Part shown: piece by piece, positions 28,818 to 36,849 of the stretch | Layout of the letters: each line of letters starts with the position of its first letter | How positions within the stretch are numbered: the stretch's first letter is position 1 | Assembly: GCA_963833465.1 (NCBI GenBank) | Contig: CAWHXW010000004.1 | Span: 620,001 to 684,000, forward strand | Direction of reading: 5' to 3' | DNA: 64,000 nucleotides | From: Fen-1298 sp963833465 | GTDB lineage: Bacteria; Bacteroidota; Ignavibacteria; UBA10030 | The notes under the pieces: generated by a model | Seen by the model: the letters and a program-made list of their open reading frames with translations, nothing else | Database searches by the model: none | Told to the model about the DNA's origin: nothing | Made by a program: the position numbers and the translations under genes

Positions 28818-28899
28818 TTGTCATTCCAGAATGTTTCTATCGGGAATCTAATATAAGTTAAGAAAGATGCCCGCTTAAAATCCGCGGGCATGACAGGTA
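28818..28899. mobile_element. Small palindromic element between cas9 and cas1
   Basis: It starts with TTGTCATTCC..GGGAATCT and ends with AGATGCCCGC..GCGGGCATGACA, so the outer ends are inverted and each end is itself a hairpin. This is the same plan as the palindromes that bracket the GIY-YIG gene at 30145-30541, without the gene. It fills most of the cas9-cas1 gap. Confidence 0.5.
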
Positions 28900-28921
28900 C
28901 TATTTTTACAGGGAAGCAAAC

Positions 28922-29818
28922 ATGATAAAACGCACCATTGTTCTATCCAACCAGGCATACCTAAAAAAAGAAAACGATCAGCTTGTTATTCAGCAGGATG
29001 AAGAAAGGAAGTCTGTACCAATTGAAGACATTGGTGTACTGATGTTAGAAAGCCATCAATGCACTATTACAGAAGCTGTGTTAAGCGCGTTGATGGCGAA
29101 CAATGCTGTGGTCATAAGCTGCAATGGTTCTCATATTCCAGACGGTATAATGCTGCCCATTGCTGGAAATGTTTTGCACACCGCTGTCCTCAAAGATCAA
29201 TTACAAGCATCTCTCCCTCTTCGCAAACAATTGTGGGCACAAACGATAAAAGAGAAAATCACCAATCAATCCTCTGTTCTTAAAATATTAGGAATTAATA
29301 CTGAGCCAATAGAATACTGGACACGGAAAATTCGCTCGGGCGATCCGGATAATTACGAAGGGCGCGCAGCCGCTTTCTATTGGCAGCATTTTTTCCCCGG
29401 TGATTATGGTTTTACACGCGATCCCGAAGGTATCGCACCCAACAATTTTCTCAATTATGGATATGCCATTCTTCGCGCTGCAACCGCACGCGCCATTGTC
29501 GGCTCAGGATTGCATCCGGCAATCGGATTATTTCATAAAAGCCAATATAATCCTTTCTGTCTTGCTGATGATCTTATGGAGCCATACCGACCGTTTGTGG
29601 ATGTTATAGTGCGGCAGATTTGTTCAGAACAAGGTCCAAATATAGAGCTGTCTCCAGATATTAAGAAGAAACTGCTTGGCGTTTTATCTGTAGATGTATG
29701 GATAGAGGAAGAACGGAAACCACTTTTGTTGGGTTTAACTAGCACAAGCGCCTCTTTAGCAAAATGTTATGCCAAAGAAGGAAATAGAATCACCTACCCT
29801 TTAATGTATGCGCCTTAA
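28922..29818 (+). CDS. cas1: Cas1 integrase, type II
   Basis: 298 residues of the type II (NMENI) Cas1 group. Active-site metal ligands are visible: Glu in YEGRAAAFYW, His in GLFHKSQ, and Asp/Glu in LADDLMEPYRPFVD. With Cas2 it inserts new spacers at the array. Its end overlaps the start of cas2 by several bases, as is normal in this operon. Intact, unlike cas9 and cas2 on either side. Distinct from the I-C-type Cas1 at 36850. Confidence 0.95.
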   Translation: MIKRTIVLSNQAYLKKENDQLVIQQDEERKSVPIEDIGVLMLESHQCTITEAVLSALMANNAVVISCNGSHIPDGIMLPIAGNVLHTAVLKDQLQASLPLRKQLWAQTIKEKITNQSSVLKILGINTEPIEYWTRKIRSGDPDNYEGRAAAFYWQHFFPGDYGFTRDPEGIAPNNFLNYGYAILRAATARAIVGSGLHPAIGLFHKSQYNPFCLADDLMEPYRPFVDVIVRQICSEQGPNIELSPDIKKKLLGVLSVDVWIEEERKPLLLGLTSTSASLAKCYAKEGNRITYPLMYAP

Positions 29819-30138
29819 CGAGTATAGAATTGTGTGGGTACTTGTTTTTTTTGATTTACCGACCGAGACAGATTCAGATCGGGCATGCCTATACAACATT
29901 TAGGAAACATCTCCAAAAGGATGGATTCGACATGTTCCAGTTCTCCATCTACCTTCGGCATTGTATGAGCTATGAAAACTCTGATGTTCATGTAAAACGT
30001 GTGAAAAGCTTCCTGCCAAAGAAGGGACATGTTGGCATATTACGAATTACGGATAGGCAATTCGGTATGATGGAAATCTTTGAAGGAAAGACACAGGAGG
30101 AATTGCGGCCCCCGCCGCAGCAATTGGAGTTTTTTTAG
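29808..30138 (+). pseudogene. cas2: Cas2 (type II), broken by a one-base insertion
   Basis: The true start is ATG 29808, giving MRLNEYRIVWVLVFFDLPTE, the Cas2 ferredoxin-fold first strand with the conserved Asp in FFDLP. That frame stops at about 29905. From about 29883 the next frame carries the rest: AYTTFRKHLQKDGFDMFQFS, YLRHC and VGILRITDRQFGMMEIF, ending at 30138. Removing one G from GGG at 29880-29883 (GATCGGGCATGCC) joins the two into a normal ~109-residue Cas2. An ATG at 29830 in the second frame gives an unrelated N-terminus and is not the start. Either read error or inactivation of the adaptation pair. Confidence 0.85.
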
Positions 30139-30144
30139 GCGGCA

Positions 30145-30541
30145 TTGTCATTCCCGAATGCTTTAATCGGGAATCTTATAATGACTTTTGAATTAAAAAC
30201 ATACTCTGTTTATATCCTTGCCAGTAAACCGCACGGTGTTTTATATATTGGTTTCACCGGCGATCTGACATTAAGAATATCACAACACAGACTTGAAGAA
30301 TATGAAGGATTCACCAAACGATATTTCGTAAAGCGCCTCGTTTATTACGAATTATTTGCTGACCCTTCTGAAGGTATTAAGAGAGAGAAACAGTTGAAGA
30401 AATGGAATCGAGAGTGGAAAATCAAACTCATCGAAAAATATAATCCAGAATGGCTGAACCTATATAGTGATGGTGAAATACTCCCACTCCCTTTCAATAG
30501 ACAAGAATAAGATTCCCACTAAAAACGAGTGGGAATGACAA
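30145..30541. mobile_element. Putative minimal mobile element: GIY-YIG gene bracketed by inverted palindromes
   Basis: The left end (30145-30179) reads TTGTCATTCCC...GGGAATCTTAT; the right end (30507-30541) is its inverted copy, ATAAGATTCCC...GGGAATGACAA. Each end is also a hairpin. The single gene inside spans nearly the whole interior, its stop overlapping the right end. A gene-less relative is at 28818. Mobility is inferred from structure only. Confidence 0.45.
30181..30510 (+). CDS. Small GIY-YIG endonuclease-domain protein
   Basis: About 109 residues from ATG 30181; an upstream ATG lies inside the left palindrome. The GIY-YIG core is clear: YSVYILASK, then VLYIGFTGDLTLRISQHR with the conserved Arg, and the later Glu in GIKREKQLKKW. 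This is the stand-alone UvrC-N/YhbQ-like type, thought to cut or bind DNA structures; specific function unknown. It sits between cas2 and the CRISPR array but belongs to no known CRISPR module. Its close fit between inverted palindromes suggests it arrived as a cargo, or acts on those palindromes (inference). Confidence 0.8.
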   Translation: MTFELKTYSVYILASKPHGVLYIGFTGDLTLRISQHRLEEYEGFTKRYFVKRLVYYELFADPSEGIKREKQLKKWNREWKIKLIEKYNPEWLNLYSDGEILPLPFNRQE

Positions 30542-30561
30542 ATAGAAAAATAGAGAGAAAG

Positions 30562-30594
30562 AAAAGCGTGTTGAAAAATCAACACGCTTTTTTT
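30562..30594. terminator. Bidirectional-looking terminator between cas operon and array
   Basis: AAAGCGTGTTG and CAACACGCTTT form an 11-bp stem with an AAAAAT loop, followed by TTTT and preceded by an A run. It could end cas transcripts from the left and pre-crRNA from the right. Confidence 0.65.
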
Positions 30595-30647
30595 GTCGCG
30601 GAAAAATCCGCTAAGTCCTTAATTTTCAATGGCTCGCCTTTTGGTAT

Positions 30648-33600
30648 ATTCAAAAGAACAGTAACCAAAGAAAACTCTGAAAGCAAATCACAACTGTACT
30701 CGATGTGATACTATATCGGCTGATTATTCAAAAGAACAGTAACCAAAGAAAACTCTGAAAGCAAATCACAACACGTTTCAACTTGGTATAGTTCCGATGT
30801 ATATTCAAAAGAACAGTAACCAAAGAAAACTCTGAAAGCAAATCACAACTGATACGCACTGCTTGGAATTGCAACTTCAATATTCAAAAGAACAGTAACC
30901 AAAGAAAACTCTGAAAGCAAATCACAACACCTGCGGATAAGGTTTCATCTGTAAATTATTCAAAAGAACAGTAACCAAAGAAAACTCTGAAAGCAAATCA
31001 CAACGCATTCTATCGCAGTTGCTGTATATGGTTTTATTCAAAAGAACAGTAACCAAAGAAAACTCTGAAAGCAAATCACAACGATGTCAGCTGGAATTCA
31101 TAGGTATTACAATGAATTCAAAAGAACAGTAACCAAAGAAAACTCTGAAAGCAAATCACAACGTGGCACGTGTTTAACATGCAGTGTAATTATTCAAAAG
31201 AACAGTAACCAAAGAAAACTCTGAAAGCAAATCACAACAGATTACGATGCAAATGATGTATCTTTTAAAATTCAAAAGAACAGTAACCAAAGAAAACTCT
31301 GAAAGCAAATCACAACTGAGTCCACTGCTGGACGTGCTGAGCATCATATTCAAAAGAACAGTAACCAAAGAAAACTCTGAAAGCAAATCACAACGCATAG
31401 AGCACGCAATTTGTGCGTAATTGTTTATTCAAAAGAACAGTAACCAAAGAAAACTCTGAAAGCAAATCACAACAGGCGTTACCTTGGTACACATATACGC
31501 AGTTATTCAAAAGAACAGTAACCAAAGAAAACTCTGAAAGCAAATCACAACAGGAGGTCTTATGTCACACTCGCATTGTTTATTCAAAAGAACAGTAACC
31601 AAAGAAAACTCTGAAAGCAAATCACAACAGAGCAGCGATGTTCTTGCATAAGAATACAAATTCAAAAGAACAGTAACCAAAGAAAACTCTGAAAGCAAAT
31701 CACAACACATCCTTAGCAGTTTTACCGTGAAGTGCAAATTCAAAAGAACAGTAACCAAAGAAAACTCTGAAAGCAAATCACAACTGATTACGGCATGTAA
31801 CATGTACCCGGATAAATTCAAAAGAACAGTAACCAAAGAAAACTCTGAAAGCAAATCACAACTCAATTCGCCAAATACTAATTGATGTTAGGATTCAAAA
31901 GAACAGTAACCAAAGAAAACTCTGAAAGCAAATCACAACAGCATTAATAACCATGCTCCGGCAAGAATATTCAAAAGAACAGTAACCAAAGAAAACTCTG
32001 AAAGCAAATCACAACTAAACTGCCATTGTGGCATATTTTAATTATTAATTCAAAAGAACAGTAACCAAAGAAAACTCTGAAAGCAAATCACAACACTGTA
32101 GTCCACCGTATAATACTGCGAACTCGAATTCAAAAGAACAGTAACCAAAGAAAACTCTGAAAGCAAATCACAACCGCTTGCAGAATTGATAGTGTCTGTG
32201 AAAAGGACGATTCAAAAGAACAGTAACCAAAGAAAACTCTGAAAGCAAATCACAACTCGAGACAACTTCAGATGCCAGTGATTCACATATTCAAAAGAAC
32301 AGTAACCAAAGAAAACTCTGAAAGCAAATCACAACTTAGTAGAGATTATTCTCTCTGATAAAGTATTCAAAAGAACAGTAACCAAAGAAAACTCTGAAAG
32401 CAAACTACAACTCATTAATAGCCGACATTGTTTTTGTATTTATTCAAAAGAACAGTAACCAAAGAAAACTCTGAAAGCAAACTACAACTACAATTAACGG
32501 AGATACCAATTAGTGCTAATTCAAAAGAACAGTAACCAAAGAAAACTCTGAAAGCAAACTACAACAAATGGAGGACATTAACATGCCCAATAATCATTCA
32601 AAAGAACAGTAACCAAAGAAAACTCTGAAAGCAAACTACAACAACATGGGAACCTCCTTCTGGTGGTGCGAGATTCAAAAGAACAGTAACCAAAGAAAAC
32701 TCTGAAAGCAAACTACAACGCGTAGGTATGTGTTATAATATCTGCACTTATTCAAAAGAACAGTAACCAAAGAAAACTCTGAAAGCAAACTACAACTAGA
32801 TTTGTACTGTTGTTTGAACGCAACATATTCAAAAGAACAGTAACCAAAGAAAACTCTGAAAGCAAACTACAACTTGCGCACATTTTCTTCCGTCACACTT
32901 TCCATTCAAAAGAACAGTAACCAAAGAAAACTCTGAAAGCAAACTACAACCCCGCGAGGTCTGTCGTGAGAGTCGTAATGATTCAAAAGAACAGTAACCA
33001 AAGAAAACTCTGAAAGCAAACTACAACAACATCGTCATCCGCCTCTGATTATAACTGATTCAAAAGAACAGTAACCAAAGAAAACTCTGAAAGCAAACTA
33101 CAACTCTGTCCATTTTATAGTTCGATTAACAAAAATTCAAAAGAACAGTAACCAAAGAAAACTCTGAAAGCAAACTACAACCCACTGCAGATGAACGGCA
33201 ATATGGAATTCATTCAAAAGAACAGTAACCAAAGAAAACTCTGAAAGCAAACTACAACTGCCCGGTGGAACATCCCAAAATGAAATGAATTCAAAAGAAC
33301 AGTAACCAAAGAAAACTCTGAAAGCAAACTACAACTAATTTGCCTTCGGTACTCCAATTCCCTTTATTCAAAAGAACAGTAACCAAAGAAAACTCTGAAA
33401 GCAAACTACAACGAGAAGGTGAAGATGAATATACAAGGGTTGATTCAAAAGAACAGTAACCAAAGAAAACTCTGAAAGCAAACTACAACTATGACCATCG
33501 CTGTGCCTGCAGGGACAGGATTCAAAAGAACAGTAACCAAAGAAAACTCTGAAAGCAAACTACAACTGTGGGCGTGGAGATGTTCTTGTATCCTGCATTC

Positions 33601-34490
33601 AAAAGAACAGTAACCAAAGAAAACTCTGAAAGCAAATCACAACTTGTACGGAAATGTATTTGGGCGTCTGTGTATTCAAAAGAACAGTAACCAAAGAAAA
33701 CTCTGAAAGCAAATCACAACCTGTACCGCACGTTAGCCGCAACCGTTAGGATTCAAAAGAACAGTAACCAAAGAAAACTCTGAAAGCAAATCACAACAGT
33801 AAGAGGTTCTTTTGTTGCTCGTGCTATATTCAAAAGAACAGTAACCAAAGAAAACTCTGAAAGCAAATCACAACAATTCCTTCGAGGTATTCCACGTCCT
33901 GTGGATTCAAAAGAACAGTAACCAAAGAAAACTCTGAAAGCAAATCACAACCATTCTAACACCCTCTTACAATACACTAATATTCAAAAGAACAGTAACC
34001 AAAGAAAACTCTGAAAGCAAACTACAACCAAATGTCTTAAAGGGTCTATCATTAGGGAATTCAAAAGAACAGTAACCAAAGAAAACTCTGAAAGCAAACT
34101 ACAACTCAATCGTTACTATGACCTGCTTGCCTTTGATTCAAAAGAACAGTAACCAAAGAAAACTCTGAAAGCAAACTACAACTCGACAACCCTGGACGTC
34201 AACTCTGGCAGAATTCAAAAGAACAGTAACCAAAGAAAACTCTGAAAGCAAACTACAACTGAGCTTGACGTTGTCCCCAAAGATATTTATTCAAAAGAAC
34301 AGTAACCAAAGAAAACTCTGAAAGCAAACTACAACCATGGGGAATTTATTCACTAAATGGCAATAATTCAAAAGAACAGTAACCAAAGAAAACTCTGAAA
34401 GCAAACTACAACTACGGAGTTATAATTTTGTTGTCAAGCGAAAATTCAAAAGAACAGTAACCAAAGAAAACTCTGAAAGCAAACTACAAC
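30648..34490 (-). CRISPR. Type II-C CRISPR array, 50 repeats of 47 nt
   Basis: I count 50 repeats and 49 spacers of about 29-33 nt. Each repeat begins ATTCAAAAGAACAGTAACC and ends TGAAAGCAAATCACAAC or TGAAAGCAAACTACAAC. From the tracrRNA pairing, the crRNA strand is the minus strand, where each repeat starts GTTGTG or GTTGTA. The two end alleles are in blocks: repeats 1-22 (ATCACAAC), 23-38 (ACTACAAC), 39-43 (ATCACAAC), 44-50 (ACTACAAC). Otherwise the repeats are essentially identical. The first repeat is close to the cas operon; the last is followed by one spacer-length stretch and then a cas4 fragment rather than a terminal repeat. A degenerate copy lies 4.1 kb away at 38628. Confidence 0.98.
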
Positions 34491-34507
34491 ACGTGCGTCT
34501 GCGTCAC

Positions 34508-34555
34508 GTTGCAACATTACGTGTTTTGTCCGCGGCAGTACGGATTGATTTATGA
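34508..34555 (+). pseudogene. Displaced fragment of a cas4 5' region (codons ~13-27)
   Basis: In frame this reads LQHYVFCPRQYGLIYES, against LQHYVFCPRQCGLIHVE of the intact cas4 at 35608. The DNA match is strong from GTTGCAACATTACG onward. There is no start codon or downstream continuation. It begins within spacer distance of the last type II repeat. Confidence 0.75.
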
Positions 34556-34628
34556 AAGTCGAACCGGCGATTTAAACTGCCTCATTAGTGTAACTCGTTG
34601 CATTTTGTAACGCTTTGAAAGGAAATGC

Positions 34629-35453
34629 ATGGCAAATATAAGACTCTTTGAACAGAAAAAAATCCGCTCTGTTTGGAATGAAGCGGATCAGAAAAGATAC
34701 TTTGTTATCGAAGACGTTGTTGCGGCACTGACTGACAGCCACGACCCGAAACAATATGTAAAGCGTATGAAACAGCGCGACCCTGAGCTTGCCAAAGGGT
34801 GGGTAGAAATTGTACCTACCCTTGTAGTAGAAACAACCGGTGGTAAACAAAAAATGAGTTGCGCTAATACTCAAGGACTCTTGAGAATTATTCAATCCAT
34901 TCCATCCCCAAAAGCGGAGCCATTTAAGCTATGGCTTGCTAAGGTAGGCCAGGAACGATTAGAAGAAATTGAGAATCCCGAACTTGCTCAGGTACGTATG
35001 CGGGAAATCTACAAAGCAAAGGGATACAGTGACGAGTGGATCGAGAAACGAGTGCGCGGCATCGCTGTGCGGGATGAACTTACCAATGAATGGAAAAAAC
35101 GAAACGTAAAGGAAGGAAAAGAATTTGCCATTCTTACGGCAGAGATCAGCAAAGCAACGTTTGGCGTTGTGCCAAGCGACTATAAGAAACTGAAGGGACT
35201 GACGAAGCCGCAGGAAAATCTGCGCGATCATATGAATGACCTTGAATTGATCTTTACGATGTTAGGCGAAGCATCCACAACAGAAATTGCTCGAAACAAA
35301 GACGCTCAAGGTTTTCTTCAAAATGAGAAAGCAGCAATTGAAGGAGGAACCGTAGCTGGTAATGCGAGAAAAGAATTGGAAAAGAAATCGGGGCGCAAAG
35401 TTGTAACGAGCCAGAATTATAAAGCATTGACCGAGAAAAAGAAACGGGAATAA
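34629..35453 (+). CDS. dinD: DinD/BRO-N-type DNA-damage-inducible or antirepressor-like protein
   Basis: 274 residues. The N-terminal ~110 residues form a BRO-N domain (IRLFEQKKIRSVWNE, YFVIEDVVAALTDSHDPKQYVKRMKQRD), followed by a helical C-terminal domain like that of DinD (YKAKGYSDEWIEKRVRGIAVRDELTNEW, HMNDLELIFTMLGEASTTEIAR). E. coli DinD is an SOS-induced inhibitor of RecA filaments; BRO-N proteins are also common phage antirepressors. It has a plausible ribosome site (AAAGGAAA). It lies between two fragments of cas4 5' sequence, which marks it as an insertion into or beside a duplicated cas4. Confidence 0.8.
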   Translation: MANIRLFEQKKIRSVWNEADQKRYFVIEDVVAALTDSHDPKQYVKRMKQRDPELAKGWVEIVPTLVVETTGGKQKMSCANTQGLLRIIQSIPSPKAEPFKLWLAKVGQERLEEIENPELAQVRMREIYKAKGYSDEWIEKRVRGIAVRDELTNEWKKRNVKEGKEFAILTAEISKATFGVVPSDYKKLKGLTKPQENLRDHMNDLELIFTMLGEASTTEIARNKDAQGFLQNEKAAIEGGTVAGNARKELEKKSGRKVVTSQNYKALTEKKKRE

Positions 35454-35474
35454 ACTGAGGAGATCATGATTGAT

Positions 35475-35502
35475 AGATTCCCGTTTTCGCGGGAATGACA
35501 GC
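35475..35502. repeat. REP-like palindrome after dinD
   Basis: AGATTCCCG, TTTT, CGCGGGAATGACAGC: one hairpin end of the same family as 28818 and 30507. A second short hairpin (CCCCGC-TTC-GCGGGA) is at 35555-35569, right after the cas4 fragment. Confidence 0.5.
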
Positions 35503-35512
35503 AAGGTTTGAT

Positions 35513-35554
35513 ATGTTCACAGAAGACGATTTCATACAACTCAGCGCATTACAG
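35513..35554 (+). pseudogene. Displaced fragment of a cas4 5' end (codons 1-14)
   Basis: Reads MFTEDDFIQLSALQ, against MFSEDDYIQLSSLQ of the intact cas4 95 bases further on, then runs into a GC hairpin and unrelated sequence. It stops at the codon where the fragment at 34508 begins, so the two pieces together make one broken cas4 start, in reversed order. Confidence 0.75.
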
Positions 35555-35607
35555 CCCCGCTTCGCGGGATTTTATCGAACCAACAAATTTTGTACGGATA
35601 ATTTGCA

Positions 35608-36234
35608 ATGTTTAGTGAGGACGATTATATCCAACTAAGTTCGTTACAACATTACGTGTTTTGTCCGCGACAATGCGGGTTAATACATGTAGAAGATGTT
35701 TGGACGGATAACATGTTCACTGTGCGCGGAGAAATCCTGCATGAAAAGGTGGATACCGACACATACGAGACACGCGGCACATTAAAGACAGTGCGTGGTT
35801 TGAGAATCCATTCTGCGCGTCTTGGTATTGTCGGACGGTGTGATGTGGTAGAATTCCGTAAAGGTAAGAATGAACAAGAAGAAGTATTGCCTGTGGAATT
35901 CAAGTCAGGTGAACCAAAAGAAGACATAAGCGATAAAGTACAATTATGTGCTCAGGTTCTCTGTTTGGAAGAAATGTTGAATACAAAAATAACGCAGGGA
36001 GCATTCTTCTATGGCAAAATACGCCGGAGAAATCTTGTGGAGATTGATACGGAATTAAGAATACAAACAGAGGAAATCATTACATCCGTGCATGAAATCG
36101 TGTCCAAGAAACAAGTGCCTGCAGCAAAATATTCTGAGAAATGCCGGAATTGTTCTCTCGAAGAATCGTGTATGCCAAAGGCGATGAATGAAAGGAAGTT
36201 GAAACGGTATATGAAGGAATTATACACGGCGTAG
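35608..36234 (+). CDS. cas4: Cas4 exonuclease, type I-C-like adaptation module
   Basis: 208 residues of the RecB-like Cas4/Dna2 family. Iron-sulfur ligands: Cys in YVFCPRQC near residue 18, and CRNCSLEESC near residues 190-200. Nuclease motifs: GEILHEKVD (His), CDVVEF (Asp), PVEFKSG (Glu-Lys). Cas4 trims prespacers and selects their PAM before Cas1-Cas2 integration. It is followed by a REP-associated transposase and then by cas1-cas2 of the same module; in the usual arrangement cas4 and cas1 are adjacent. The stop codon overlaps the first base of the palindrome at 36234. Confidence 0.92.
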   Translation: MFSEDDYIQLSSLQHYVFCPRQCGLIHVEDVWTDNMFTVRGEILHEKVDTDTYETRGTLKTVRGLRIHSARLGIVGRCDVVEFRKGKNEQEEVLPVEFKSGEPKEDISDKVQLCAQVLCLEEMLNTKITQGAFFYGKIRRRNLVEIDTELRIQTEEIITSVHEIVSKKQVPAAKYSEKCRNCSLEESCMPKAMNERKLKRYMKELYTA

Positions 36235-36281
36235 GACATTCATTCTTGAATGTCCATAATAGACAAACAGGAATGTTTGTC
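36234..36281. repeat. REP-type palindrome pair, left of the RAYT transposase
   Basis: GGACATTCA-TTCT-TGAATGTCC (36234-36255) is followed by GACAAACAGGAATGTTTGTC (36262-36281), also palindromic. The same two-palindrome arrangement occurs at the right end of the transposase gene. Confidence 0.7.
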
Positions 36282-36299
36282 CCACCGGTGGATATATAT

Positions 36300-36758
36300 A
36301 TGACGGAAGAATTGAACATAACACGGCGGCATTTACCGCATTGGACAGTTGATGGTTCCATCTACTTTGTAACATTTTGTACGGACAAAACGGTGTTTGA
36401 TGAGAATGAACAACACATTATTCTTGAGCATATTAAAGAGGGGGACGGGAAGTTCTATGATTGCTATTCCATCGTGGTAATGCCGGATCATGTGCATTTG
36501 CTTTTGAAGCCAAAAGAAGGAATGACCTTAAGCAGAATTATGCACGGAATCAAAGGTGTAAGTGCCCATAAGATAAATCAACATCGTAACACTAAAGGAA
36601 TGATTTGGCAAAACGAGTCATTCGATAGAATTGTACGGGATGGAAAAGAATTCGATGAAAAGTTAAATTATATGTACAACAATCCAGTGAAAAAAGAATT
36701 AACGGAAGACCCTGAGAACTATGTCGGGTGGTTTTATAATGAAGACAAATGCGGGTAG
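36300..36758 (+). CDS. REP-associated tyrosine transposase (RAYT, IS200-like Y1 family)
   Basis: About 152 residues from ATG 36300; an upstream TTG start falls inside the palindrome. The HUH motif is in VVMPDHVHLLLKP, with the downstream catalytic Tyr region in FDEKLNYMYNNPVKKEL. WTVDGSIYFVTFCT is the typical N-terminus. RAYTs are single-strand transposases that recognise and spread the REP palindromes next to them; here both ends have such palindromes, overlapping the stop codons of cas4 and of this gene. It interrupts the cas4-cas1 order without breaking either gene. Confidence 0.9.
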   Translation: MTEELNITRRHLPHWTVDGSIYFVTFCTDKTVFDENEQHIILEHIKEGDGKFYDCYSIVVMPDHVHLLLKPKEGMTLSRIMHGIKGVSAHKINQHRNTKGMIWQNESFDRIVRDGKEFDEKLNYMYNNPVKKELTEDPENYVGWFYNEDKCG

Positions 36759-36809
36759 GACATTCATTTCTGAATGTTCTTATGGGAAATGACACACAGG
36801 AATGTGCAC
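36758..36809. repeat. REP-type palindrome pair, right of the RAYT transposase
   Basis: GGACATTCA-TTTC-TGAATGTTC (36758-36779), then GACACACAGGAATGTGCAC (36791-36809): the same order as the left pair. GTAGGACATTCATT is shared at both sides, its TAG serving as stop codon each time. Confidence 0.7.
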
Positions 36810-36849
36810 ACCTCAATACTTATAAAATGACACACTAAAGAATATTTTT

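Noticed and set aside
29830..30138. Cas2 starting at ATG 29830
   Set aside because: The first ~18 residues (MCGYLFFLIYRPRQ...) are not Cas2; the true N-terminus is in another frame from 29808, joined through a frameshift.
31174..31866. Open frames of 60-119 codons within the CRISPR array
   Set aside because: They are read-through of repeats and spacers (repeating SEFSLVTVLLN or KRTVTKENSESKSQQ) with no coding meaning.
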